Assembly: GCA_016302165.1 (NCBI GenBank)
Contig: JAEDOD010000015.1
Span: 1-27,217, forward strand
DNA length: 27,217 nt
Source of the DNA: Sphaerochaetaceae bacterium
GTDB lineage: Bacteria; Spirochaetota; Spirochaetia; Sphaerochaetales; Sphaerochaetaceae
Reading direction: 5' to 3'
Shown: positions 16,023-23,132 of the stretch, piece after piece
How positions within the stretch are numbered: the stretch's first letter is position 1
How the letters are laid out: each line of letters opens with the position of its first letter
Translations under genes and position numbers: made by a program
The notes under the pieces: model-generated
Seen by the model: the letters and a program-made list of their open reading frames with translations, nothing else
Databases searched by the model: none
Told to the model about the DNA's origin: nothing

Positions 16023-16283
16023 TCAGCCCTGTGTTCTGTCGAGTGTAATTCCCTTTCCGTTAAGAAGGCTCTTTACTGTAGGTGTGACGACTGCACCCTT
16101 TACAATCCATTCCTTGACCTTTGCTTCATCCACTGTAACCTGGTTTTCAGCTTCGACAGGGCGGTATGTGCCAACCTCATCGATTGTCTTGGAGGATGTT
16201 GCAATTCTGTTGTCCTGCACCACGATCCTGTAATATGGTCTCTTCTTGGTGCCCATTCTCTTGAGTCTCATTGTTGTGCTCAC
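16023..16283 (-). CDS. rpsP: 30S ribosomal protein S16 (GTG start)
   Basis: S16 is an assembly protein of the small subunit. The 86-aa product has the RLKRMGTKKRPYYRIVVQDNR signature split here as RLKRMGTKKRPYYR and IVVQDNR, then IDEVGTYRPVE. The start is a GTG at 16283, seven bases after AAGGAG. An upstream ATG at 16322 would overlap ffh and add thirteen unrelated residues. An internal ATG at 16271 would lack a ribosome site at a proper distance. The gene lies 28 bases after ffh in the same operon. Confidence 0.95.
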   Translation of the reverse strand: MSTTMRLKRMGTKKRPYYRIVVQDNRIATSSKTIDEVGTYRPVEAENQVTVDEAKVKEWIVKGAVVTPTVKSLLNGKGITLDRTQG

Positions 16284-16290
16284 GGTTTTT

Positions 16291-16296
16291 CTCCTT
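16291..16296 (-). promoter_or_regulatory. ribosome-binding site deciding the rpsP GTG start
   Basis: AAGGAG on the minus strand lies seven bases before the GTG at 16283 and is the only good site near the conserved N-terminus of S16. Confidence 0.75.
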
Positions 16297-16311
16297 ATAC
16301 TGCATGAAGGC

Positions 16312-17649
16312 TCACATGCCAAACTGCTTCATCATCTGAGCCTGTAATTTCTTATTTCCTGCAAGCTTCTTCATCATCAGCTTACTCTTTTCAAACTTCT
16401 TGAGAAGCCTATTTACGTCTGCAACGCTGGTTCCGCTTCCCTTTGCAATTCTCTTCCTTCTAGATGGTCCTATGATCCTGTAGTTGGACCTTTCGAACCT
16501 AGTCATGGAACGGATAATCGCCTTTTCCCTTTCCAGCTCCTTCAGATTGATATCATCTTCGCTGATATTTCCCTTTGCTCCAGGGATCATCTCGATAAGC
16601 TTATCCACAGAACCAAGTTTATTCATGCTTTCAAGCTGGTCAAGGTAGTCCTGAAGATCGAAGGTGTTCTTCTCCATCTTCTTCTGCAGGCGTTCAGCTT
16701 CCTTCTGGTCAAAGGCTTCCTGAGCCTTCTCCACAAGGGATACCACGTCACCCATGCCAAGAATTCTGGATGCAATCCTTTCAGGATAGAAGGGATCCAG
16801 GTCCTCCATCTTTTCACCGGTACCGATGAACTTGATAGGCTTACCTACTACACTTCTCAAGGAAAGGGCTGCACCACCTCTGGTATCTGAATCGAACTTT
16901 GTAAGGATTACACCTGTAATTCCTACCTTCTCATCAAATTCCTTGGCAATGTCTACAGCGCTTTGACCTGTCATGGCGTCAGCCACAAAGAGGCACTCGT
17001 CAGGACGGGAAACCTTTGCTACCCTCTGGATCTCCTCCATAAGCTCAGCATCCAGGTGCATTCGTCCTGAGGTATCGATGATGACAGTGTCATACATCTC
17101 GCGCTTAGCCTTGTCGATGGCCTTCTGGGCAACGACAGCAGGATCCTTCTCTCCAGGAAGGACGAAGACATCAACTCCAACCTTCTCACCAAGGACCTGG
17201 AGCTGCTGGATGGCTGCAGGCCTTACAAGGTCAGCAGCAACCATCATTACTTTTCTTCCATCCTTCTTCAGGCGATAGGCTAGCTTATGGGAAGCTGTTG
17301 TCTTACCTGAACCCTGAAGACCCATCATAAGAATGACAGTAGTTGCATCCTTACCCTTCAGCTTAAGCTTGGTGTCATCTTCACTGGAACCAAGGAGGGC
17401 CACAATCTTGTCATAGACAATCTTGGTGAACTGCTGACCAGGATCCACACTGTTCAGAACCTTCTCTCCAAGGGCCTCCTCAATGGTGGAGTTTACAAAA
17501 CGCCTTACAACACGAAGATTGACGTCAGCATCAAGGAGAGCTTCCTTGATGGAGTCAACTGCTTCTCTGATGTTCTTTTCAGAAATCTTTCCCTTACCGG
17601 AAAGAGATCTCATTATTCCTGTAAACTTCGTGCTAATATTGTCAAACAT
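16312..17649 (-). CDS. ffh: signal recognition particle GTPase Ffh
   Basis: Ffh binds signal sequences and 4.5S RNA and delivers ribosomes to the membrane via FtsY. The 445-aa product has the N domain (1-95), the G domain with P-loop GLQGSGKTT at about 110-118, DTSGR (usually DTAGR) near 192, TKFDSDTRGG, and a Met-rich M domain from about 300 to the end (SRRKRIAKGSG, then KKFEKSKLMMKKL). The M domain ends MMKQFGM. The first ATG has only a weak ribosome site, with GGAG about 20 bases upstream. It leads a six-gene operon ending with rplS. The 4.5S RNA gene is not in this window. Confidence 0.97.
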   Translation of the reverse strand: MFDNISTKFTGIMRSLSGKGKISEKNIREAVDSIKEALLDADVNLRVVRRFVNSTIEEALGEKVLNSVDPGQQFTKIVYDKIVALLGSSEDDTKLKLKGKDATTVILMMGLQGSGKTTASHKLAYRLKKDGRKVMMVAADLVRPAAIQQLQVLGEKVGVDVFVLPGEKDPAVVAQKAIDKAKREMYDTVIIDTSGRMHLDAELMEEIQRVAKVSRPDECLFVADAMTGQSAVDIAKEFDEKVGITGVILTKFDSDTRGGAALSLRSVVGKPIKFIGTGEKMEDLDPFYPERIASRILGMGDVVSLVEKAQEAFDQKEAERLQKKMEKNTFDLQDYLDQLESMNKLGSVDKLIEMIPGAKGNISEDDINLKELEREKAIIRSMTRFERSNYRIIGPSRRKRIAKGSGTSVADVNRLLKKFEKSKLMMKKLAGNKKLQAQMMKQFGM

Positions 17650-17681
17650 TTCGTATTCTGTACTTCAAACTCCAAGTTACT

Positions 17682-17711
17682 CTTATACAGTAAAACATCA
17701 TAGTTGGTCAA
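17682..17711 (-). promoter_or_regulatory. sigma-70 promoter of the ffh-rplS operon
   Basis: On the minus strand TTGACC (17711-17706) and TATAAG (17687-17682), each one mismatch from consensus, are separated by 18 bases in the 90-base gap between smc and ffh. The leader would be about 25-30 nt. Confidence 0.7.
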
Positions 17712-17739
17712 CTTAAAACATAGTGCAAGAAAGGGCGGG

Positions 17740-20571
17740 CTAACCTTTTTTCCTGCCCTCTTCGTCAAACTCCACGCTTTCGCCTTCGTCATTGAGGATT
17801 CTGGGCTGTCCTTCAATGGATGCGATTCTGTAGGCGACAGCCGTCGAGACACCAGGCTCCATCTGGGAGACACCTAGCATGCTGTCTCCTCCTGTGACAG
17901 TATGGGTGTTATGGGTGATTATGATGAACTGGCTGTTCCTGGCAAAATCCTGGAGAACATCAAGAAAATATCCGATGTTCCTGTCATCCAAGGCTGCATC
18001 GATTTCGTCAAGGATACAGAATGGAGATGGCTTTACCTGATAGGTGGCAAACAGCAGGGCCACAGCTGTCATGCTTCGCTCTCCTCCAGAAAGGAGAGAC
18101 AGTGTGCTCATGCTCTTTCCTGGTGGCTGGGCCAGGATCTCAATACCTGAATTCAATACATCCTCAGGATCAGTCAAGGAAAGCTCTGCCCTGCCTCCGC
18201 CAAAGAGACGCTTGAACATGGCCTGGAAGTTGTTGCTTATCTCCCTGTAGGAGGAAAGGAACATTTCCTTGGATTTGTCCACTATTTCTCCCAGAACGTT
18301 TTCAAGGTCACTCTTTGCCTTCAGATAGTCGTCCAGCTGTCTGGAGTAGAACTTGTACTGGTCTTCTGCCTGGTCAAATTCATCTTTTGCAGCATGGTTG
18401 ATATTTCCAAGAGCCTTGATCTCCCCATTGACCTTGTCCAGCTCATTCTTCATGTCTGTCTCCTGGGGCATATCATCCCTGATCCTATCCTCAAATTCCC
18501 CAAGGCTTCTGGCATAGGTTTCATAGTAGTTGGTATAGATGTTCTCTATCTCCTTATCTATGGTTCCTACATACATGTTGTTCTTGGTGAATTCGCTTTC
18601 ACATCTGTTGATGCTCTGGAGAATATCCTCCTTCTCCCTTCTCTTTACATCAAGGTTCCTGAACTTTTCAGATAGAGCGCTATTCACATCCTCAAGGCTC
18701 TCCCTGTAGTTCTGGATCTCAATTGTCTTCTGCTTCTTCTCGTCTTCCTTTTCCTTGATCTTCTCATTCATGTCGTGGACACGGCGACGGGCCACAGCAA
18801 CGCTTTCCCTTTCGTCCTCCAGATCAAGTTCCCTCTGGACCACAGAGGAGTTAAGACGCTTTATGTTCTCCCTATGTGCCTCCACATTGGCCCTCAAAGA
18901 TCCAAGGTGCTCCTTCAAGGATTCAATATTGGTCTGCAGGGCCACCACATCGCTTTCCCGCCCTTCTATCTGGACTCTGGCGTTTTCTATTCTCCTACGG
19001 TTCTCAGCCATAGACTGTCTGACTTCGTTTTCCCTATCCTCAATTTCCCTTTTTCTGGAAACAAGGCCTTCGGGGGAAAGGATTGTATCTATGACAGGTG
19101 GAATTGAAAGGCAATACTCTTTAAAGAGACATTTCAAGGCCGATACACTTTCCATGAATCTGGAATAATCCTTCTGGGCGATAATGGAAGAGTATTCAAC
19201 TCCCTCCGGCAGTGAAGAAAGGAAGGACACCCTTTCCTTCATATCCCCTAGGATCTTATTCAAAGCTTCATAGAAACTATCTTCAGCCTTGCTTCTCCGC
19301 TCTGAGGAGTATTCTGTACCGGTCCTTTCATCAACTTCCTCAATAAGGGACTCGATGACAGAACGTAGGTCTTCAGAAAGCTTCTTCAATTCCTCATCCA
19401 AAAGGTCGTTAGCGCTCTCCGCCTCCTTGATTGTACTGTTAAGCCTGCCTATCTCCTCCCTGGTGTGCTGAAGGCTATTTTCATTGTATTTAAGCTGGCT
19501 CTCCTTCTCTTCAAGCCTATCCTGATACTCCTCCAGCTCTACTTCGGCCTCCTCCTTCTCACCTTTCAGCCTATCCATATCCTCCTGGATCTGGGCGCAT
19601 CGTGATTCGCTGGAGGAAAGCTTATCCAGGTATTGCCTGTAGCTGTCCCAATAGGCCTCTATGGTTTCAGACAGTGACGATACGAAGGCCTCAGCCTTAC
19701 CGATGGATATTTCAAGGGACTTGGCCTTTTCCTGGTATTCAGAGACTTCTCCGCTGGAGACAGATATTACATCATTATATTGGGTAAGCTTCTCCTTAAG
19801 TTCCTCCCCTTCCCTTTTGGCCTCTTCAGCATCATGGATTCTCTTGTCCTTAAGCTTAAGGAACATGTCGACCCTTGATAGCTTGATGTCTGTATCGAGA
19901 AGGAATGCCTTATCCTTAAGCTCCTGCCACTTCATGGCCTTGGCAGCCTGGACCTTGGTCCTGTCGTAGGTCCTCTTCACTTCATTGACCACAGTAGTTA
20001 TCTGGGCGATATTCTCTTCGCTTTTCCGTATCCTGTTCTGGGCTTCATTGCAGTTGGCCTTATATCTGCTGATTCCTGCTGCTTCCTCAAAGATATATCT
20101 TCTATCTTCAGGCTTATTGGAAAGGATCTGGTCGATCTTTCCCTGTTCCAGGATGGAGTATGCAGTCTTGCCTACTCCTGTATCCATGAAAAGCTCCCTG
20201 ATATTCTTCAACAGGCAGCGCTGACCATTCATATAGTATTCGCTTTCACCGCTACGATAGATTCTTCTTCTGATAACTATTTCCGGTACAGTGGTGGAAA
20301 GCACCTGCTCCTCATTATCGATGGTAAGGGTCACCTCTGCCATATCCCTAGGCTTCCTGGTTTCAGTACCGCTGAATATGACATCATCCATCCTGGAAGC
20401 ACGGAGGGTCTTGGTGGACTGCTCTCCAAGAACCCACTTGATGGAGTCCACAATATTTGACTTTCCGCAGCCATTTGGACCCAAGAGGGATGTGATACCA
20501 TCAGTGAAGTCAATGTGAGTCTTGTCAGCAAAGCTTTTGAACCCATTGATTTCCAGGGATTTAAGGAACAT
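17740..20571 (-). CDS. smc: chromosome segregation ATPase Smc, short form
   Basis: Smc forms ring-like dimers that compact and segregate the chromosome. At 943 aa it is shorter than typical bacterial Smc (about 1150-1190). The head halves are intact: Walker A GPNGCGKSN at 31-39, the FEEAAGISRYK segment near 161-171, signature LLSGGERS at 826-833 and Walker B CILDEIDAALDD at 852-863, with an H-loop in IIITHN. The arms are coiled coil at about 170-400 and 505-745. The middle (about 400-500) is non-coiled but lacks the glycine-rich pattern expected of the canonical SMC hinge. AAGGAG lies five bases before the ATG. It diverges from rnhB with only 43 bases between starts. ScpA and ScpB are not in the window. 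Confidence 0.96.
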   Translation of the reverse strand: MFLKSLEINGFKSFADKTHIDFTDGITSLLGPNGCGKSNIVDSIKWVLGEQSTKTLRASRMDDVIFSGTETRKPRDMAEVTLTIDNEEQVLSTTVPEIVIRRRIYRSGESEYYMNGQRCLLKNIRELFMDTGVGKTAYSILEQGKIDQILSNKPEDRRYIFEEAAGISRYKANCNEAQNRIRKSEENIAQITTVVNEVKRTYDRTKVQAAKAMKWQELKDKAFLLDTDIKLSRVDMFLKLKDKRIHDAEEAKREGEELKEKLTQYNDVISVSSGEVSEYQEKAKSLEISIGKAEAFVSSLSETIEAYWDSYRQYLDKLSSSESRCAQIQEDMDRLKGEKEEAEVELEEYQDRLEEKESQLKYNENSLQHTREEIGRLNSTIKEAESANDLLDEELKKLSEDLRSVIESLIEEVDERTGTEYSSERRSKAEDSFYEALNKILGDMKERVSFLSSLPEGVEYSSIIAQKDYSRFMESVSALKCLFKEYCLSIPPVIDTILSPEGLVSRKREIEDRENEVRQSMAENRRRIENARVQIEGRESDVVALQTNIESLKEHLGSLRANVEAHRENIKRLNSSVVQRELDLEDERESVAVARRRVHDMNEKIKEKEDEKKQKTIEIQNYRESLEDVNSALSEKFRNLDVKRREKEDILQSINRCESEFTKNNMYVGTIDKEIENIYTNYYETYARSLGEFEDRIRDDMPQETDMKNELDKVNGEIKALGNINHAAKDEFDQAEDQYKFYSRQLDDYLKAKSDLENVLGEIVDKSKEMFLSSYREISNNFQAMFKRLFGGGRAELSLTDPEDVLNSGIEILAQPPGKSMSTLSLLSGGERSMTAVALLFATYQVKPSPFCILDEIDAALDDRNIGYFLDVLQDFARNSQFIIITHNTHTVTGGDSMLGVSQMEPGVSTAVAYRIASIEGQPRILNDEGESVEFDEEGRKKG

Positions 20572-20588
20572 CTATACTCCTTTTACGC

Positions 20589-20611
20589 CTATAGTTTTTG
20601 ATTTAATAGGC
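20589..20611. repeat. inverted repeat between smc and rnhB
   Basis: CGCCTAT and ATAGGCG, a perfect 7-bp dyad with a central spacer of about 13 bases, lie between the divergent starts (roughly 20587-20613). In the smc transcript the dyad would fold into a hairpin ending six bases before the AAGGAG ribosome site. It could be an operator or a translational control hairpin. Confidence 0.5.
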
Positions 20612-20614
20612 GAA

Positions 20615-21268
20615 ATGATCTATCATTCCCATTATTATATGCAAGAAGAGCTTTTTGAACAATTTGATGAACCAAATCTTGTGATCTGCGGTACAGATGA
20701 GGCAGGAAGAGGCCCTCTTGCCGGGCCTGTGGTAGCTGCTGCAGTTGTACTTGGAAAGGATTTCCCCATTGAGATTCTCAATGATTCAAAGAAAATGAGC
20801 GAGAAAGATAGATTAGACGCTGAGAAAATCATTAAGGAGAAGGCTGTAGCCTGGGCTGTCACCGCTGTGAGCCACAAGACCATAGATAGGATCAACATTC
20901 TCCAGTCTTCTCTTCTTGCCATGACCCTGTCCTACAGAAAACTGAAGGACAGAGGAATAGGAATCGATATCTTGATGGCTGATGGCAACAAAAAGCCTGA
21001 AGCAGATTGCCCTGTGGAAGCTGTAGTGAAGGGAGATGGAAAGATACCTGAGATAATGGCAGCTTCAATACTGGCCAAGAACCATAGGGATAGACTTATG
21101 GCCCTAGCAGACAGAGTCTGGCCTCAATATGGCTTTGCCTCCCACAAGGGTTATCCCACCAAGGAACACTATGAAGCCCTATCAATCTATGGCCCCTGTC
21201 CTATCCATAGGCTGTCCTTCCGACTGGAAAAAGGAGAAAAGGATAAAAGTGAGAAAGAACTTTTTTAA
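20615..21268 (+). CDS. rnhB: ribonuclease HII
   Basis: RNase HII cuts RNA in RNA-DNA hybrids and removes misincorporated ribonucleotides. The 217-aa product has the catalytic segment CGTDEAGRGPLAGPVVAAAV (first Asp and Glu), NDSKKMSEKDR, ILMADGNKKP (third acidic residue) and VKGDGKIPEIMAASILAK with NHRD (fourth). The chosen ATG at 20615 has AGG four bases upstream. The ATG at 20639 is an alternative with no better site; a start at 20522 would run back into smc. It diverges from smc. In Borrelia, as I recall, smc, rnhB and the PUR-domain gene are also neighbours. Confidence 0.94.
   Translation: MIYHSHYYMQEELFEQFDEPNLVICGTDEAGRGPLAGPVVAAAVVLGKDFPIEILNDSKKMSEKDRLDAEKIIKEKAVAWAVTAVSHKTIDRINILQSSLLAMTLSYRKLKDRGIGIDILMADGNKKPEADCPVEAVVKGDGKIPEIMAASILAKNHRDRLMALADRVWPQYGFASHKGYPTKEHYEALSIYGPCPIHRLSFRLEKGEKDKSEKELF
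20634..20662 (-). promoter_or_regulatory. putative smc promoter inside the start of rnhB
   Basis: On the minus strand a perfect TATAAT (20639-20634) lies 17 bases after TTGTTC (20662-20657, three of six matches). Transcription would start about 55 nt before the smc ATG, so the smc leader contains the inverted repeat. Confidence 0.5.
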
Positions 21269-21274
21269 AAGCTG

Positions 21275-21303
21275 TTGACACAACTTTTCCTTTTTCGTAG
21301 TAT
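21275..21303 (+). promoter_or_regulatory. promoter of tRNA-Gly
   Basis: A perfect TTGACA at 21275-21280 is followed after 17 bases by TAGTAT at 21298-21303. The tRNA begins 13 bases after the -10. Confidence 0.75.
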
Positions 21304-21315
21304 CTCTGACGTAAT

Positions 21316-21387
<72 letters not shown>

Positions 21388-21390
21388 TAA

Positions 21391-21414
21391 GCTCCACTAA
21401 GGAGCATTTTTTTT
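21391..21414 (+). terminator. Rho-independent terminator after tRNA-Gly
   Basis: GCTCC, a 5-base loop and GGAGC (21391-21405) are followed by A and eight Ts, directly after the tRNA. Confidence 0.85.
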
Positions 21415-21449
21415 GCTCCAATATTAGATTTTCCAATTCAGCAATATTA

Positions 21450-21471
21450 AATTATCCCCTCTCTCGAGGGG
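21450..21471 (-). terminator. possible terminator after serC
   Basis: On the minus strand CCCCTC, loop GAGA and GAGGGG (21471-21456) form a strong GC stem 25 bases after the serC stop. The following ATAATTT is only weakly T-rich, so termination efficiency is uncertain. Confidence 0.5.
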
Positions 21472-21496
21472 ACGTGAAAGATAGAGAAGGAAGATA

Positions 21497-22582
21497 TTAC
21501 TTATGCTCTTCCTCAAACTTCTTCAGGAAGGATACAAGAGCTTCAACGCCTTCCTTTGGCATAGCGTTGTAGATGCTGGCTCTCAGACCGCCAACGCTCT
21601 TATGTCCCTTAAGGTTATCGTATCCGGCAGCCTTTGTTGCAGCCACGACTTCAGCATCCAGCTCTGCACTCTTTGTGACGAATGGAACATTCATGAGAGA
21701 TCTGAATTCCTTCTCGACTGTTCCCTTGAACATCTCTGAAGAGTCCAGGAAATCGTAGAAGACCTTGGCCTTGTCCAGGTTCTTCTCATACATAGCTTCA
21801 AGACCTCCATTGTCCTTGAGATACTTGAATACCTTTCCACAGCAGTAGATGGCCCAGCAGTTTGGTGTGTTATACATGCTGCCGTTATCTGCATGGGTCT
21901 TGTACTGGAGGTAGATTGGAAGATCTGTAAGGTCGTCCCTGATTAGGTCTTCTCTGATGATGACCACTACCATTCCTGCAGGACCAACGTTCTTCTGGAC
22001 GCCAGCATAGATGAGACCATAGTCAGATACGTTGCATGGCTTGCTGAGGAACATGGAGGACTGGTCGGAAACCAGGATGTGTCCCTTTGTATTGGGAAGC
22101 TTATTCCATGTTACACCATGGATTGTCTCGTTTTCACAGATATATACATAGTCTGTATCTTCAGGAATATCCAGGTCAGAGCAGTCTGGAACATATGTGT
22201 AGTTCTTGTCTTTGCTGGAAGCTGCAACTATGACTTCACCACACTTCTTTGCTTCAGCGATAGCCTTCTTTGACCAAGCTCCTGTCTCGATGTAGACAGC
22301 CTTTCCATTCTTCATGAGATTCATTGGAATCATGGAGAACTGAAGAGTTGCACCACCCTGGATGAAGAGAACCTTATAGTTGTCTGGAATACCCATGAGA
22401 TCTCTCAGATCCTTTTCAGCATCATCAATGATCTGCTGATAGACCTTGGATCTGTGGCTCATTTCCATGACACACATTCCGCTGCCGCGATAGTTCATCA
22501 TTTCATCTCTGATCTCTTCAAGCACTGGCTCCGGCATCATTGCTGGACCTGCGGAGAAGTTATAGGTACGTCCATATTTCAT
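21497..22582 (-). CDS. serC: phosphoserine aminotransferase SerC
   Basis: SerC converts 3-phosphohydroxypyruvate and glutamate to phosphoserine in serine synthesis (and serves pyridoxal phosphate synthesis in some bacteria). The 361-aa product shows the family N-terminus YNFSAGPAMMP, then MEMSHRSK, FIQGGATLQFSM, and the pyridoxal-phosphate lysine in YAGVQKNVGPAG (Lys197). The C-terminus has GGLRASIYNAMP. The ATG at 22582 has AGAGG eight bases upstream; a start 63 bases earlier would add 21 unrelated residues. It is a single-gene unit on the strand opposite its neighbours. No serA or serB is in the window. Confidence 0.96.
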   Translation of the reverse strand: MKYGRTYNFSAGPAMMPEPVLEEIRDEMMNYRGSGMCVMEMSHRSKVYQQIIDDAEKDLRDLMGIPDNYKVLFIQGGATLQFSMIPMNLMKNGKAVYIETGAWSKKAIAEAKKCGEVIVAASSKDKNYTYVPDCSDLDIPEDTDYVYICENETIHGVTWNKLPNTKGHILVSDQSSMFLSKPCNVSDYGLIYAGVQKNVGPAGMVVVIIREDLIRDDLTDLPIYLQYKTHADNGSMYNTPNCWAIYCCGKVFKYLKDNGGLEAMYEKNLDKAKVFYDFLDSSEMFKGTVEKEFRSLMNVPFVTKSAELDAEVVAATKAAGYDNLKGHKSVGGLRASIYNAMPKEGVEALVSFLKKFEEEHK

Positions 22583-22605
22583 AGTTTTTTCCTCTCTTGT
22601 AATGT

Positions 22606-22728
22606 TTGTTGCATAAACTTTCTCACAAGTTTTGAATATCTGCAACTATTCTTTTGCATACATTAGTATTTTTTGCAAAATTCTTCATATCCATAAATAA
22701 TTCTCCTGAATCTTTTGGTTTTGCAAAG
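22606..22728. promoter_or_regulatory. serC upstream region with repeated TTTTGCA motifs
   Basis: The 250-base gap between serC and the PUR-domain gene contains several TGCA-centred sites. The clearest read TTTTGCAT (22652-22659), TTTTGCAAA (22671-22679) and TTTTGCAAA (22719-22727), with weaker GTTGCATA (22608-22615). The first two are about 19 bases apart. They may be regulator-binding sites or AT-rich coincidence. No ORF is visible here. Confidence 0.35.
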
Positions 22729-22779
22729 CACAATTAATCCCTTAATCTATTCCTTTCTTTCCTGTATGACGATGGCTTA

Positions 22780-22808
22780 TTGAAAAGGAAGTGAATATTA
22801 CTTATGAT
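22780..22808 (+). promoter_or_regulatory. promoter of the PUR-domain gene
   Basis: TTGAAA at 22780-22785 and TATGAT at 22803-22808, each one mismatch from consensus, are spaced by 17 bases. The start codon at 22835 lies 26 bases after the -10. Confidence 0.7.
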
Positions 22809-22834
22809 TTATTATGATAACGGAGGGCCCTGAC

Positions 22835-23095
22835 ATGGGAGAGCGAGGAGAAGTATTTTCAACAAAACTGATCAAGAATGACAGAACCTATTTCTTTAAC
22901 GTAAAGGAGAACATCTACGGAGACCTTTACCTTAATGTAGTTGAATCAAGACCTACAGACATTGAAGGAAAGTTCCTGAGACAGTCCATCATTGTGTATC
23001 AGGAGGATCTGGGAGAGTTCCTTAAGGAGTTCCAGAAGACTCTGGACTATGTAAAGCTTCACGGCACAAAGAAAGACCGCGTCAAGCGCTCCTGA
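22835..23095 (+). CDS. PUR-domain nucleic-acid-binding protein (DUF3276, BpuR-like)
   Basis: The 86-aa product matches the single-PUR-domain family that includes Borrelia BpuR, which binds DNA and RNA and acts as a co-regulator. Visible hallmarks are GEVFSTKLIKNDRTYFFNVKEN split across two beta-strands, GDLYLNVVESR, and a C-terminal helix with basic tail (KKDRVKRS). PUR repeats form a four-stranded sheet plus helix and dimerise. The ATG at 22835 has GGAGG eight bases upstream; an earlier in-frame ATG at 22814 lacks one. It has its own promoter and terminator. The nearness to smc and rnhB matches the Borrelia order as I recall it, apart from the intervening tRNA-Gly and serC. Confidence 0.88.
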   Translation: MGERGEVFSTKLIKNDRTYFFNVKENIYGDLYLNVVESRPTDIEGKFLRQSIIVYQEDLGEFLKEFQKTLDYVKLHGTKKDRVKRS

Positions 23096-23100
23096 TTACT

Positions 23101-23123
23101 GCGGCTACTGCCGCTTTTTTTTT
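23101..23123 (+). terminator. Rho-independent terminator after the PUR-domain gene
   Basis: GCGGC, loop TACT and GCCGC (23101-23114) are followed by nine Ts. The ribosome site and ATG (23133) of the next gene follow within ten bases, leaving no room for a promoter in between. Confidence 0.88.
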
Positions 23124-23132
23124 GAGGTTTAT

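Noticed and set aside
15723..16307. A 194-codon open frame opposite khpA and rpsP
   Set aside because: It spans two conserved genes in antisense and resembles no protein; a chance open frame.
16284..16322. rpsP starting at the ATG at 16322
   Set aside because: It would overlap ffh and add thirteen residues unlike S16; the GTG at 16283 has a proper ribosome site.
17715..17760. Possible terminator at the end of smc (GGGC...GCCC with a T-rich tail)
   Set aside because: The loop is long, the stem short and overlapping the stop codon, and the T-run is interrupted; not strong enough to list.
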